This document shows, in pieces, positions 1 through 8,460 of a stretch of DNA of 64,000 bases. Numbering within the stretch: the first letter of the stretch is position 1; each line of letters begins with the position of its first letter. The position numbers were made by a program, and so were the translations under genes. Origin of the DNA: Sphingomonas sp. (GTDB taxonomy: Bacteria; Pseudomonadota; Alphaproteobacteria; Sphingomonadales; Sphingomonadaceae); the NCBI RefSeq assembly GCF_019749955.1, contig NZ_JAIEPC010000016.1:1-64000 (forward strand). Direction: 5' to 3'. Below the pieces are notes generated by a model that saw only the letters and a list, made by a program, of their open reading frames with translations, was not told the DNA's origin and did no database searches.

Positions 1-186
1 AGCTGCGCGACCTGCCACGTCCATGTCGACCCGGAGTTTGCGGCCAAACTGCCGAAAATGAGCCCCGACGAGGACGATCTGCTCGATTCGACCTCCGACC
101 GCGACCAATATTCGCGGCTGTCGTGCCAGATCCCGTTCACCGACGCGCTCGACGGGCTGAAGGTGCGGGTGGCGGCGGAGGATTGA
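1..186 (+). CDS. 2Fe-2S ferredoxin, C-terminal part (cut by window edge)
   Basis: The frame is open from the first base and ends at TGA 184-186. The visible 61 residues begin [10 protein letters not shown] and contain [14 protein letters not shown] near the end. A CxxC pair, an acidic middle (SPDEDDLLD) and a final lone Cys are the pattern of adrenodoxin-type 2Fe-2S ferredoxins, small electron carriers for oxygenases, Fe-S assembly or P450s. The first cluster cysteine(s) and the start lie outside the window, so the subtype cannot be decided. The family call is secure from the cysteine spacing; the redox partner is unknown. Confidence 0.85.
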   Translation, partial: SCATCHVHVDPEFAAKLPKMSPDEDDLLDSTSDRDQYSRLSCQIPFTDALDGLKVRVAAED

Positions 187-232
187 GAGGGGCTTCCCAA
201 TCGGAATGCCGATGAGGTGACTCGAATCCCTT

Positions 233-311
233 CCCGTTAGTGTCGAGCGAAGTCGAGACACGGTGCGAATCGCGAGACGCCTGTTTCTCGACTTCGCTCG
301 AAACGAACGGG
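233..311. repeat. REP-type palindromic doublet (family A)
   Basis: The left arm GTGTCGAGCGAAGTCGAGAC and the right arm GTTTCTCGACTTCGCTCGAA face each other across a short variable spacer and are bounded by CCCGTT / AACGGG. The same unit recurs through the window (near 7.2, 26.3, 28.8, 42.3, 43.5, 57.6, 61.7 and 61.8 kb). It sits between the ferredoxin and a convergent lipoprotein gene. Confidence 0.85.
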
Positions 312-359
312 TCGTTACCAAATGACAAGATTTGGGAGCGGTTTGTGACTACACCCAAT

Positions 360-463
360 TCACCCCTCCCCTTCAGGGGAGGGGACAGGGGTGGGGCCTG
401 TCCGCAAGCGCTGCGCGGGTGGAGATCCCCCACCCCAACCCCTCCCCTGAAGGGGAGGGGCTT
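360..463. repeat. C/G-rich inverted repeat unit (family B)
   Basis: Two arms, CCCCTCCCCTTCAGGGGAGG and its counterpart CCCCTCCCCTGAAGGGGAGG, flank about 55 bases that include GGGGTGGGG and CCCCACCCC. Each arm is itself a palindrome. Related copies occur at 32.6 kb (inside hpnB) and 61.9 kb. With the family A unit just upstream it fills the 187-491 gap, where no gene is seen. Confidence 0.8.
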
Positions 464-491
464 AAGTGAGTTCGTTTGATCACAAGTTGCT

Positions 492-1220
492 TTAAGGCGC
501 CAGCGCCGCCAACCTCAGCACCGCCGTCGGCGCCTGCTTCAGTGAAGGCGTCGCCTTCCACACGATCCGCTTGCGCGCGCCCGTGGTCTGCACGCCGCTT
601 TCCTCATTCTGGCTGACGATCTCGGCATCGGTGTCGAGCGTGAAGACGCCGTCGAGGTTGCTCGCCATGTCGGGGGCACCGATGCCGCCGGCTTGCGACA
701 GCCCGGGAACCGATTTCGACCCTTCATTGCCGAACGCCGGCGCCTTCACGCGGACCACGCCGCCCTGGCGCAGCTCGATCGACACGAAGGGGAAAATCAC
801 TTCGCCGTCGAGGTTGTACGGCCAGTTGAAGCCATAGGTCAGCACACCTTTGACCGCGTAATCGATCATGAACTTGCCCTCGCCCAGATAGACCACCTTG
901 CGATAGCCCGCTTCCTTGGTGAGTGCGGCGGCAATCGCGCGGTTGCGCTTTTCGGCTTCGGCCTTGGCAGCGGCCTTTTTTGCGGCCTGCTTGGCTTCGG
1001 TGTCGGCGGATTTCTTGTCGCCGTCCTCGGTCGAGGGTTTCAGATCCTCCAGCCCCTTCAGCCCATCGCCCGCGTCGACCGCGATCACTTCGCCGACATA
1101 GCTGAACGCGAAGCTGCGGTCGGCGTTGATCGTCAGCATCGAGGTGAACTTGCCCGGCGTCAGCACGCAGCTCGCGAGCAGGAAGGGGAGCAGCAGAACG
1201 GCAATCAGGCGCGCACGCAT
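492..1220 (-). CDS. Putative lipoprotein, function unknown
   Basis: This 242-residue protein starts with a signal peptide and lipobox (LLPFLLASC, Cys at about residue 17), so it is probably lipidated and exported. The mature part has an acidic/lysine-alanine-rich stretch at about 60-95 (KQAAKKAAAKAEAEKRNR), probably helical, then a beta-rich domain. I do not recognise the family. It lies 15 bases downstream of rlmB on the same strand, so the two may be co-transcribed. The ORF and signal are clear; the function is not. Confidence 0.8.
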   Translation of the reverse strand: MRARLIAVLLLPFLLASCVLTPGKFTSMLTINADRSFAFSYVGEVIAVDAGDGLKGLEDLKPSTEDGDKKSADTEAKQAAKKAAAKAEAEKRNRAIAAALTKEAGYRKVVYLGEGKFMIDYAVKGVLTYGFNWPYNLDGEVIFPFVSIELRQGGVVRVKAPAFGNEGSKSVPGLSQAGGIGAPDMASNLDGVFTLDTDAEIVSQNEESGVQTTGARKRIVWKATPSLKQAPTAVLRLAALAP

Positions 1221-1235
1221 TGGCAGGCTCCCCCT

Positions 1236-1988
1236 TCAGTCTCCCCGTGTCGCCACCGCATATAGCGCAATTGCTGCTGCATTCGAAACGTTCAGGCTTT
1301 CGACCTTGTTAGAGATGGGCAGCCGCGCGAGGACGTCGCAGTGGGCTTCGGTATTCTGGCGCATGCCTTCGCCCTCGGCCCCGAGCACGAGGCAGGTCTT
1401 GCCGCCGCCTTTGAGCGAGTCGGCAAGCGTGACCTTGGCTTCGCCGGTCAGCCCGATCCGCCAATATTGCGCCTCGGCAATCTCATCGAGCGCACGCGCG
1501 AGATTGACGACGCGCACCCACGGCACGACTTCGAGCGCGCCCGAGGCAGCGCGCGCGACCGTCCCCGATTCGGGCGGCGCATGCCGGTCCTGCGTGACGA
1601 TACCAAGCGCATTGAAGGCCGCCGCTGATCGCAGCACCGCGCCGACATTATGCGGGTCGGTCACCTGATCGAGCACGATCAGCGGGCGGTCGTCGTCGCG
1701 GCCCTGTTCGATCAGGTCGCCGAGCCAGATGTCCTCGAGCGGATCGGCTTCGCACACGATCCCCTGATGCGGGGCGTCGCTCGGCACCAGCCGCGCGAGA
1801 TCGGCGACCTCGGCGTAGACCGTCGGCACGTCCTTGGGCATCACGATCGCGGTGGCGGCTTCGTGCGTAATCCATAGCTTGCGGACGGTACGTTCGGGGT
1901 TGTCGAGTGCTGCATAAACGGCGTGCCGCCCCCAGAAGCGGGGGCGGTTACCAACGGCCTGCGAAGGGCGATGACCACGCTTAGCCAC
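1236..1988 (-). CDS. rlmB: 23S rRNA 2'-O-methyltransferase, SpoU/TrmH family (RlmB-like)
   Basis: SPOUT-fold methyltransferase of 250 residues, usual length for RlmB, which methylates the ribose of G2251 in 23S rRNA using SAM. The N-terminal substrate-binding domain begins WGRHAVYAALDNPER. The three SpoU motifs follow in order: VTDPHNVGAVLRSAAAFN (about 118-136), LVLGAEGEGMRQ and LPISNKVESLNVSNAAAIALY at the C-terminus. The knot domain is intact. Other TrmH-family RNA ribose methyltransferases share the motifs, so the target base is inferred from the family and length. Confidence 0.9.
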   Translation of the reverse strand: MAKRGHRPSQAVGNRPRFWGRHAVYAALDNPERTVRKLWITHEAATAIVMPKDVPTVYAEVADLARLVPSDAPHQGIVCEADPLEDIWLGDLIEQGRDDDRPLIVLDQVTDPHNVGAVLRSAAAFNALGIVTQDRHAPPESGTVARAASGALEVVPWVRVVNLARALDEIAEAQYWRIGLTGEAKVTLADSLKGGGKTCLVLGAEGEGMRQNTEAHCDVLARLPISNKVESLNVSNAAAIALYAVATRGD

Positions 1989-1996
1989 GGGCGCGC

Positions 1997-3604
1997 TCAG
2001 TCATCGTCATTGGTGATCGCATAGGGATCGGTGACGGCGGGCTTGGTCGGTAGCGGCGGCTTGGGCAGCGGCTTGTCAGCGTTCGCGGCGTTGACGAGGA
2101 AGCTCGCGAGGATCGTCGATGCCTGGCGCATGTCGTCACCCTTCAGGTGATCGAAGGTGTCGGCGCTGGTGTGGTGGATGCGCGGGAAATAATCGAGCGG
2201 ATCCTGGATGAACTGGAAGCCCTGCAAGCCGATCGCCTGCAGGAAGACGTGGTCGGTGCCGCCGGTCTTCTGGATCGCGACATTGGTCGCGCCCATCGAG
2301 GCAAAGGGCGCGAGCCAGTCGCGGAAGATCGGCACCACCGCCGGGTTGTTTTCGGCATAAATGCCGCGCAGCTTGCCCGAGCCATTGTCGATGTTGAAAT
2401 AGGCCGCAAGCTCGGCATAGCCGGGCTTGGGCGTGATCGGCCAGCGATCGTTCCAGCCGTAGAAGCGCTTCATCCCCGTCGTCTTGGCGTCGCTGGGGCT
2501 GCCGCGCGTCGCCAGATGCTGCTCGACATAAGCCAGGCTGCCGAGCAGGCCCTGTTCCTCGCCCGCCCAGAGCGCAAAGCGGATCGTGCGCTTGGGCTTG
2601 ATACCGGTCGCGGCGATGATGCGCGCGGCTTCCATAATCATCGCGGTGCCCGCACCATTATCGGCGGCGCCATCGGCGGCGTGCCATGAATCGAGATGCG
2701 CGCCGGCCATGACGTACCCCGCCTTGGGGTCACTGCCGGGGATTTCGGCGATGATGTTATAGGCCTGCGTGTCGCCATCCTCGAAATGCACCTTGCTGTC
2801 GATTTCGAGCGTCGGCGCCATGCCGATCTTGGTCAGCCGCGCAAGGCGGCGGTAATCCTCTGCCGCAATCTCGACGCCGGGCAGCGCGGGGGTATCGCCC
2901 GCGCCAAACAAATAGCCTTCGCCGTGGATCAGCTTGCCGTCGAGCCGCGACTTCTGCACCCAGGCGACGGCGCCTTCGGCCTTCAGGAACGCGTCGAGCT
3001 TCTTCGCAAAGTCGAGCCGCTTCATGCGGCGGTCGGCGCCTTCAGGGTCGTAACGCGGCTGCTGGAACTGATCGAGCTTGGCAAGCTCCTCGCCGGTATA
3101 GCGCTGGAACGGCGCGGTGGTCGGCTCATTGCCGGTGCCGGGGAGCGTGAGCATCACGATCTTGCCGCTGAGCTTGCCCTTCCACTTGTCGAAATCGCTG
3201 AGCTTGGCGATCGGCGCGACGATGACGGGGGCGGTCAGCGGGCCATTGGTACCCGGCGTCCACGCGATCGGGATCGCGGTGAGCTGGAGCGGGCGGGGGC
3301 CGACCATCCGCACGCTCGACCGCTCGATCCACCAGCCGCGGCCGAAATCGAAGCCTTCCTTATGGACGTTGGTCAGGCCCCAGGCCTTGAACCGGCTCTG
3401 CGTCCACTCCTCGGCCTTGCGCATGCCGGGCGAATTGGTGACGCGCGCGCCGATCACGTCCGACAGATATTCGGCGGTCGGCATCACTTCGCTGTGGTTG
3501 ATGCCCTGATCGATGATCTGGTTGACGACATTGCGGTCAACCGACTGGGCGAGCGCGGGCGCGGCAATCACAAAGGCCGCAGCGGCGAGCAGCAACGAAC
3601 GCAT
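1997..3604 (-). CDS. Secreted M28 family zinc aminopeptidase
   Basis: Extracytoplasmic metallopeptidase, 535 residues from ATG 3604. This start is chosen because it opens a signal peptide (RSLLLAAAAFVIAAPALAQS) and has AAGGGGA upstream; the open frame runs 31 codons further back without support. The M28 metal site is visible: AHLDSWHAADGAADNGAG (His and Asp ligands) and WAGEEQGLLGS (catalytic Glu pair), with a distal TDHVFLQ. A protease-associated domain probably occupies the region before the peptidase fold. It is expected to cleave N-terminal residues of peptides in the periplasm; the substrate is unknown. Confidence 0.9.
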   Translation of the reverse strand: MRSLLLAAAAFVIAAPALAQSVDRNVVNQIIDQGINHSEVMPTAEYLSDVIGARVTNSPGMRKAEEWTQSRFKAWGLTNVHKEGFDFGRGWWIERSSVRMVGPRPLQLTAIPIAWTPGTNGPLTAPVIVAPIAKLSDFDKWKGKLSGKIVMLTLPGTGNEPTTAPFQRYTGEELAKLDQFQQPRYDPEGADRRMKRLDFAKKLDAFLKAEGAVAWVQKSRLDGKLIHGEGYLFGAGDTPALPGVEIAAEDYRRLARLTKIGMAPTLEIDSKVHFEDGDTQAYNIIAEIPGSDPKAGYVMAGAHLDSWHAADGAADNGAGTAMIMEAARIIAATGIKPKRTIRFALWAGEEQGLLGSLAYVEQHLATRGSPSDAKTTGMKRFYGWNDRWPITPKPGYAELAAYFNIDNGSGKLRGIYAENNPAVVPIFRDWLAPFASMGATNVAIQKTGGTDHVFLQAIGLQGFQFIQDPLDYFPRIHHTSADTFDHLKGDDMRQASTILASFLVNAANADKPLPKPPLPTKPAVTDPYAITNDDD

Positions 3605-3723
3605 CAAATCCCCTTTCGAGCAACAAAGTTGCGGCAGGGTTATGCGGGCATCGGATGAAGCGCAAGCGGCGTTGACAGGGCCATGCGAGATAGGCATTGA
3701 GCCGCCTCGCTTTTGGCGCCTCT

Positions 3724-3810
3724 GGACAGGTGGCCGAGTGGTTAAAGGCAGCAGACTGTAAATCTGCCGGAGTTTCTCCTACGTAGGTTCGAACCCTACC
3801 CTGTCCACCA
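3724..3810 (+). tRNA. tRNA-Tyr (anticodon GTA)
   Basis: The acceptor arms GGACAGG and CCTGTCC pair. The anticodon stem-loop GCAGA-CTGTAAA-TCTGC gives GTA. A long variable arm (class II) and the TTCGAACCC T-arm follow, and CCA is encoded at 3808-3810. It lies in the gap between the divergent M28 peptidase and aminotransferase genes. Confidence 0.97.
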
Positions 3811-3843
3811 TTTCCGGGTCCCCAGTTGAGGTCAGCCGCCCCG

Positions 3844-4986
3844 ATGAACCCTGTATACGCGCGGCTCGGCACCACGGTTTTCGAAGCGATGTCGGCGCGC
3901 GCGCGGGCGACGGGTGCGATCAATCTCGGGCAGGGCTTTCCCGACGGCAAAGGGCCTGCCGACGTGTTGCAGGAAGCCGCGCGCGCGCTGCTGGGTGAGT
4001 CGAACCAATATCCGCCGATGGCGGGCTTGCCGGTGCTGCGACAAGCGGTGGCGGATCATTATGCCGCGCATCAGGGGCTGGACCTCGACGCGAGTGAAGT
4101 GATCGTCACCTCGGGCGCGACCGAGGCGCTGGCGGCGGCGATCTTCGCGCTGGTCTCGCCCGGCGACGAAGTGATCCTGTTCCAGCCGATGTACGACGCC
4201 TATCTGCCGCTGGTCGAGCGGGCAGGGGGCGTCGCGCGCTTCGTGCGATTGGAGCCGCCCGAGTGGCGGATCACGCGCGAAGCGCTGGAGCGCGCGGCGT
4301 CGCCCCGGACCAAGCTGATCCTGTTCAACGACCCGCTCAACCCGACCGCAACGATGGCGAGCGCGGCTGAGCGCAAGCTGCTCGCCGACTTCTGCATCGA
4401 GCGCGACCTGATCGCGATCTGCGACGAAGTGTGGGAGCATGTCGTGTTCGACGGCCGCGCCCATAGCTCGCTGATGGCCGAGCAGGGGATGCGCGAGCGG
4501 TGCGTCAAGATCGGCTCGGCGGGCAAGATCTTCTCGCTCACCGGGTGGAAAGTCGGCTGGTTGTGCGCCGCGCCCGCGCTGTCGAGCGTGATCGCCAAGG
4601 CGCACCAGTTCCTGACCTTCACCACGCCGCCCAATCTGCAAGCGGCCGCGGCCTATGGGCTGGGCAAGGACGTGGGGTATTTCGAGGGGATGCGCGCCGG
4701 GTTCGCGCGATCGCGCGACCGGCTGGCGGCGGGGCTGACGGCGAGCGGCTACCGCGTGTTGCCGAGTGCGGCGACGTACTTCCTGTCGATCGACCTAGCG
4801 GTTAGCGGCATCGCGATGGGCGACGTGGCGTTTTGCGAGTGGCTGGTCGAGGAACGCGGTGTGGCGGCGATCCCGGTCAGCGCCTTCTACGCGCAGGACG
4901 CCGTGACGAACGTGGTGCGGCTATGCTTTGCGAAGGTGGATGAGACGATCGACGCGGCGCTGGAACGGATGGCGCGGCGACCTTAG
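3844..4986 (+). CDS. Class I/II PLP-dependent aminotransferase (methionine/KMTB type)
   Basis: A fold-type I aminotransferase of 380 residues. It opens VFEAMSARARATGAINLGQG, the form of the YbdL/kynurenine-aminotransferase-like group. The PLP lysine is in GSAGKIFSLTGWKVGW, and FNDPLNPTA and CDEVWEH are the substrate/PLP-contact motifs. ATG 3844 is preferred over TTG 3826 because GAGG lies 12 bases upstream and family members start there. It sits 1.1 kb from the methionine-salvage genes, whose last step is transamination of 2-oxo-4-methylthiobutanoate. I infer that role from context only; aromatic or kynurenine substrates are possible. Confidence 0.85.
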   Translation: MNPVYARLGTTVFEAMSARARATGAINLGQGFPDGKGPADVLQEAARALLGESNQYPPMAGLPVLRQAVADHYAAHQGLDLDASEVIVTSGATEALAAAIFALVSPGDEVILFQPMYDAYLPLVERAGGVARFVRLEPPEWRITREALERAASPRTKLILFNDPLNPTATMASAAERKLLADFCIERDLIAICDEVWEHVVFDGRAHSSLMAEQGMRERCVKIGSAGKIFSLTGWKVGWLCAAPALSSVIAKAHQFLTFTTPPNLQAAAAYGLGKDVGYFEGMRAGFARSRDRLAAGLTASGYRVLPSAATYFLSIDLAVSGIAMGDVAFCEWLVEERGVAAIPVSAFYAQDAVTNVVRLCFAKVDETIDAALERMARRP

Positions 4987-5063
4987 CGCGGAACCGATCG
5001 CACGCTCGCGGTTTCTCCCCCACAGCCGGGCGGCTATGCCCCCCCTGCACCGGAGATTGCCCG

Positions 5064-5498
5064 ATGGCCGAAATGACGCTTGCCGACCTGTCCGAAAAGA
5101 TGCGCGACATCGACTTCGCGATGCTCTCCACCCGCACCGACAATGGCGCGATCGCCGCGCGGCCGATGAGCAACAACCGCGACGTCGATTATGGCGGCGA
5201 TTCGTACTTCTTCTCCTATGATTCGGCGCTTACGATCAGCGACATCGCCGCCGATCCGCAGGTCGGGCTGACCCTCACCGGCGGCAAGGGACTGCTCGGC
5301 AAGCCGCCGCTGTTCATCGGCATCGCGGGCCGGGCGGAACTGATCCGCGACAAGGCGGTGTTCGCGCGGCATTGGCAGGAAGGGTTCGAACGCTGGTTCG
5401 AACAGGGCATCGATACGCCCGGGCTGATCCTGATCAAGGTCCACGCCGCGCGGGTGCATTACTGGGACGGCGAGGACGGCGGCGAGGTGAAGGTTTGA
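5064..5498 (+). CDS. Pyridoxamine 5'-phosphate oxidase family protein (general stress protein 26 type)
   Basis: A 144-residue split-barrel flavoprotein. The start MAEMTLADLSEKMRDIDFAM and the strand pattern ARPMSNN...YFFSYDSALTISDIAADPQVGLT match the YzzA/GSP26 branch of the PNPOx-like superfamily, which binds FMN or related cofactors. The C-terminus (VHAARVHYWDGEDGGEVKV) is the conserved end of the family. It starts 77 bases after the aminotransferase. The reaction is unknown, and it is too short to be true PdxH. Confidence 0.85.
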   Translation: MAEMTLADLSEKMRDIDFAMLSTRTDNGAIAARPMSNNRDVDYGGDSYFFSYDSALTISDIAADPQVGLTLTGGKGLLGKPPLFIGIAGRAELIRDKAVFARHWQEGFERWFEQGIDTPGLILIKVHAARVHYWDGEDGGEVKV

Positions 5499-5666
5499 CG
5501 GGCGGTGGGGAATCGCGAAATTCTGACGGCGGGACCTGCCGAGAGCAACCCACCTCCAACCCCTTCCTTCCAGGGGATGGGAGATTTTCAGTTGGCGCGG
5601 GCCTGATCATCCTGCGTCAGCGCTTGGTCGGTGATGCCACAATTGATAAATAGCGGGCGGTCTAAG

Positions 5667-6107
5667 CTACATTGTATAAACCACCATCCAAACACGTACC
5701 TGTCGTTTGGAAATATTTTCAATCGCTCCATCAATAAACGCATTCCCAACATCACATTCGAACTTGTCATCGATATTTTTACTTAGACTCCACCACCATA
5801 ATTGGGCGCGGCCAGCGAGATATAAATACGATCTATTTTTGGGAACAGTCCTGCATTTCAACGATTTGCGCAGATTTATGAAATCGTCCGGAGTCTCTGT
5901 AAGTGTGATGAGCTCAGTAACATCAATACCCTTGTCATGATGAAACCAGACATTAGTAGCTCCCTCGACGTTAATGCGGTCACCTATCCGAGAATATTTT
6001 TGGATGCTCGACTTAGCAAAAATATGATCATAATATAACAAAAACAAAAGCACACATATCGCAGAAAGCGCCGCCGCAATTACCATTGCGCTTGTTCTTT
6101 TTGTCAC
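5667..6107 (-). CDS. Low-GC single-pass membrane protein, unknown
   Basis: A 146-residue ORF with an N-terminal membrane segment (MVIAAALSAICVLLFLLYY) followed by a soluble region rich in Trp, Asp and Lys (RAQLWWWSLSKNIDDKFECD). Base composition is clearly more AT-rich than its neighbours and codon use is unlike them, which suggests acquisition. Two Cys residues (LKCRT, FECDV) could form a disulphide in the periplasm. No family is recognised. It lies just downstream of mtnA's stop on the same strand, and the 5499-5666 gap beyond it holds only a degenerate family B repeat. Confidence 0.6.
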   Translation of the reverse strand: MTKRTSAMVIAAALSAICVLLFLLYYDHIFAKSSIQKYSRIGDRINVEGATNVWFHHDKGIDVTELITLTETPDDFINLRKSLKCRTVPKNRSYLYLAGRAQLWWWSLSKNIDDKFECDVGNAFIDGAIENISKRQVRVWMVVYTM

Positions 6108-6127
6108 TTTATATTTTCTCCTTTAAT

Positions 6128-7159
6128 TCAAATCGTCGCGCTCACGCCCTTCTCGGTAATATACCCCGTCACCAGCCGCGCAGGCGTCACATCGAACGCC
6201 GGGTTCGCCGCGTCCGAGGCCGTCACCCGCATCGCGCCGCTTTCGCCCTGGACGTGCGTCACTTCCTCGCCCGAGCGTTCCTCGATCGGCACGTCGGCGC
6301 CGGTGGGGGTGGTCGCGTCGAAGGTCGTGCTCGGCAGGGCCACGTAGAAGGGGATGTCATTGTCCTTGGCCGCCAGCGCCTTCAGATAGGTGCCGATCTT
6401 GTTGCAGACGTCGCCGTTGGCCGCCACCCGGTCGGTGCCGACGATCACCATGTCGACCTGGCCGTTCATCATCAGATGGCCGCCCGCGTTATCGACGATC
6501 ACCGTGTGCGGCACGCCGTGGCTCGCGAGTTCGAACGCGGTGAGCAGCGCGCCCTGGTTGCGCGGGCGCGTCTCGTCGACCCAGACATGCACCGGAATCC
6601 CCGCGTCATGCGCCATGTAGATCGGCGCGGTCGCGGTGCCGTAATCGACCGTCGCCAGCCAGCCCGCGTTGCAATGCGTGAGGATATTGAGCGGGCGGTC
6701 GGGGTGTTTCGCGTGGAGATCGCGCAGGATGTCGAGGCCGTGCCCGCCGATCGCTTCGCTCATCGCGGCGTCGTCATCGGCGATCGTGTCGGCGCGCGCG
6801 AAGGCGGCTTCGGCCCGCTCGGCGACGGGCAGGGGCCGGACGTGGGCGGCGACATCATCCAAAGCCCAGCGCAGGTTGACTGCCGTCGGGCGCGCTTCGA
6901 GCAGGAATTTGTGCGCCGCCTCCAGCCCCGCGTCCGACGCATCCTCGGCGAGCGCCAGCGCCAGCCCATACGCCGCCGTCGCCCCGATGAGCGGCGCCCC
7001 GCGCGTCCACATCTCGCGGATCGCGCGCTCGGCAGTGGCGGCGTCGCGCAGCTCGACCCAGGTGACTTTCCACGGCAAGTCGCGCTGGTCGAGAATCCGC
7101 GCGCCCTTGCCATCATCGGTGCGCATGATCGATCGGGTGTGGGTGCCGTTGAGTTTCAT
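6128..7159 (-). CDS. mtnA: S-methyl-5-thioribose-1-phosphate isomerase
   Basis: Isomerises 5-methylthioribose-1-phosphate to methylthioribulose-1-phosphate in methionine salvage. The 343 residues are normal for MtnA. eIF2B-like fold motifs are present: RDLPWKVTWVELRD near the start, MWTRGAPLIGATAAYG, the catalytic Cys in LTHCNAGWLAT, and the catalytic Asp in VGTDRVAANGDVCNKIGTY. It is the last gene of the mtnB-D-C-A run, separated from mtnC by a REP doublet. Confidence 0.95.
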   Translation of the reverse strand: MKLNGTHTRSIMRTDDGKGARILDQRDLPWKVTWVELRDAATAERAIREMWTRGAPLIGATAAYGLALALAEDASDAGLEAAHKFLLEARPTAVNLRWALDDVAAHVRPLPVAERAEAAFARADTIADDDAAMSEAIGGHGLDILRDLHAKHPDRPLNILTHCNAGWLATVDYGTATAPIYMAHDAGIPVHVWVDETRPRNQGALLTAFELASHGVPHTVIVDNAGGHLMMNGQVDMVIVGTDRVAANGDVCNKIGTYLKALAAKDNDIPFYVALPSTTFDATTPTGADVPIEERSGEEVTHVQGESGAMRVTASDAANPAFDVTPARLVTGYITEKGVSATI

Positions 7160-7182
7160 AGTCTAGCGTCTCACGTAAGTCC

Positions 7183-7274
7183 GCGTTCGTGCTGAGCTTG
7201 TCGAAGCACCGTTCTTCTTCTCGCAGCGGGGGGGGAAGAAAGACGGCCCTTCGACAAGCTCAGGGCGAACGGGG
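7183..7274. repeat. REP-type palindromic doublet (family A, GCTGAGCTTGTCGAAG variant)
   Basis: The left arm GTGCTGAGCTTGTCGAAGCA is answered by CCCTTCGACAAGCTCAGGGC, then GAACGGG. It occupies the gap between mtnC and mtnA, so the salvage operon carries a hairpin-forming element in its middle. Half copies of this variant are seen at 15.43 and 15.96 kb. Confidence 0.8.
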
Positions 7275-7285
7275 AAAGGCTGGTC

Positions 7286-7921
7286 CTAAAATTCGATCTC
7301 GTCGAAGCTTGCAATATCCGCCGCGCCACCCGCGCGATCGATCAGCAGCGCCCGCATCCCCGCTGCTTTCGCCGCATCGGTTTCCGCCGCCACGTCGGAC
7401 AGGAACAGTATCTCGCCAACCGGCAACCCGATCGCCTCGGCAATCCGCGTGTAAGCGACCGCCTCACGCTTCGGCCCGGTCGTCGTATCGAAATAGCCCG
7501 AGAAGAGCGGGGTCAAATCGCCCGCCTCGCTGAAGCCGAAGATCAGCTTCTGCGCCGCCACCGACCCGCTTGAGAAAACATAAAGCTTCAGCCCCGCCGC
7601 ATGCCAGCGCCGCAAGCCCGCCACCGCATCGGGATAGACATGCCCCTTGAACGCGCCCTCGCGAAAGCCCGCGTCCCAGATCAGCCCCTGCAAAGTCTTG
7701 AGCGGCGTGATCTTGCGATCCTCGTCGATCCAGCGCGTCATTGTCGCGATCGGATCGCCGGGTTCGATTGCCTGCACCTCGGTGAGGATCGGCGCGACTT
7801 CCTCATGATGCGCGGCGCAATAACTGCCTAGCCGCGCCCGCGCATAAGGAAACAGTATGTCGGCGACGAAGGAGATCGACGACGTCGTCCCCTCGATGTC
7901 AGTGACAATCGCTTTCGTCAC
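7286..7921 (-). CDS. mtnC: Enolase-phosphatase E1 (acireductone synthase)
   Basis: HAD-superfamily enzyme of 211 residues. It converts 2,3-diketo-5-methylthiopentyl-1-phosphate to acireductone by enolisation and dephosphorylation. The nucleophile motif is [10 protein letters not shown] (residues 5-14, with Glu after the catalytic Asp as in E1 enzymes), then [13 protein letters not shown] (motif II) and [16 protein letters not shown] (motif IV). The GTG start at 7921 overlaps the mtnD stop (GTGA), which fixes it against a longer open frame. Confidence 0.95.
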   Translation of the reverse strand: MTKAIVTDIEGTTSSISFVADILFPYARARLGSYCAAHHEEVAPILTEVQAIEPGDPIATMTRWIDEDRKITPLKTLQGLIWDAGFREGAFKGHVYPDAVAGLRRWHAAGLKLYVFSSGSVAAQKLIFGFSEAGDLTPLFSGYFDTTTGPKREAVAYTRIAEAIGLPVGEILFLSDVAAETDAAKAAGMRALLIDRAGGAADIASFDEIEF

Positions 7922-8460
7922 GCGTCGGCGCGCTCGAGCCGGGGGAAGCGCGTCGCAATGTCGTCGCCGGTGAACTGCGCGATCCAGCCGTCGGGATTGA
8001 GGAACAGGCGGATCACGGTGAACTTCGGCGCCGCCCCCATGTCGAACCAGTGCCGCATGCCCGCAGGCACCGAAATCAGGTCGCCCTTGGTGCACAGCAT
8101 GTTGAACACCCGGCCGCCTTCGTGGAGCGTGAACAGCCCTTCGCCATCGACGAAGAAGCGGATTTCGTCCTCGGCATGGGTGTGTTCGGACAGGAATTTG
8201 GTGCGGATCGTCGCGCGCTCGGGGTGGTCGGGCGTCACGCCCATCACGTCGATCGACTGATAGCCATCCGCCGCGACCAGCTTCTCGATCTCCGCTGCAT
8301 AAGCCGTCAGCACCTCGTCGGCGCTCGCGACGGGCCGCGTCGGCCAGCGTTCGAACCGCACGCCAATGCCCGCGAGTTCGAGCGCGATCCGTTCGGGATC
8401 ACCCGTTTCCATCAGCAAGGCATTCGCGTCGCTGTCGCCGAAAATCTGCAAATGGCTCAT
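7918..8460 (-). CDS. mtnD: Acireductone dioxygenase
   Basis: Cupin enzyme of 180 residues that oxidises acireductone to the 2-oxo acid of methionine (Fe form), or to an off-pathway product (Ni form). The metal-binding [12 protein letters not shown] (HxH plus Glu) lies at about residues 99-110, with the last His ligand in [11 protein letters not shown]. The ATG at 8460 overlaps the mtnB stop (ATGA). Order and overlaps indicate translational coupling in mtnB-D-C. Confidence 0.96.
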   Translation of the reverse strand: MSHLQIFGDSDANALLMETGDPERIALELAGIGVRFERWPTRPVASADEVLTAYAAEIEKLVAADGYQSIDVMGVTPDHPERATIRTKFLSEHTHAEDEIRFFVDGEGLFTLHEGGRVFNMLCTKGDLISVPAGMRHWFDMGAAPKFTVIRLFLNPDGWIAQFTGDDIATRFPRLERADA

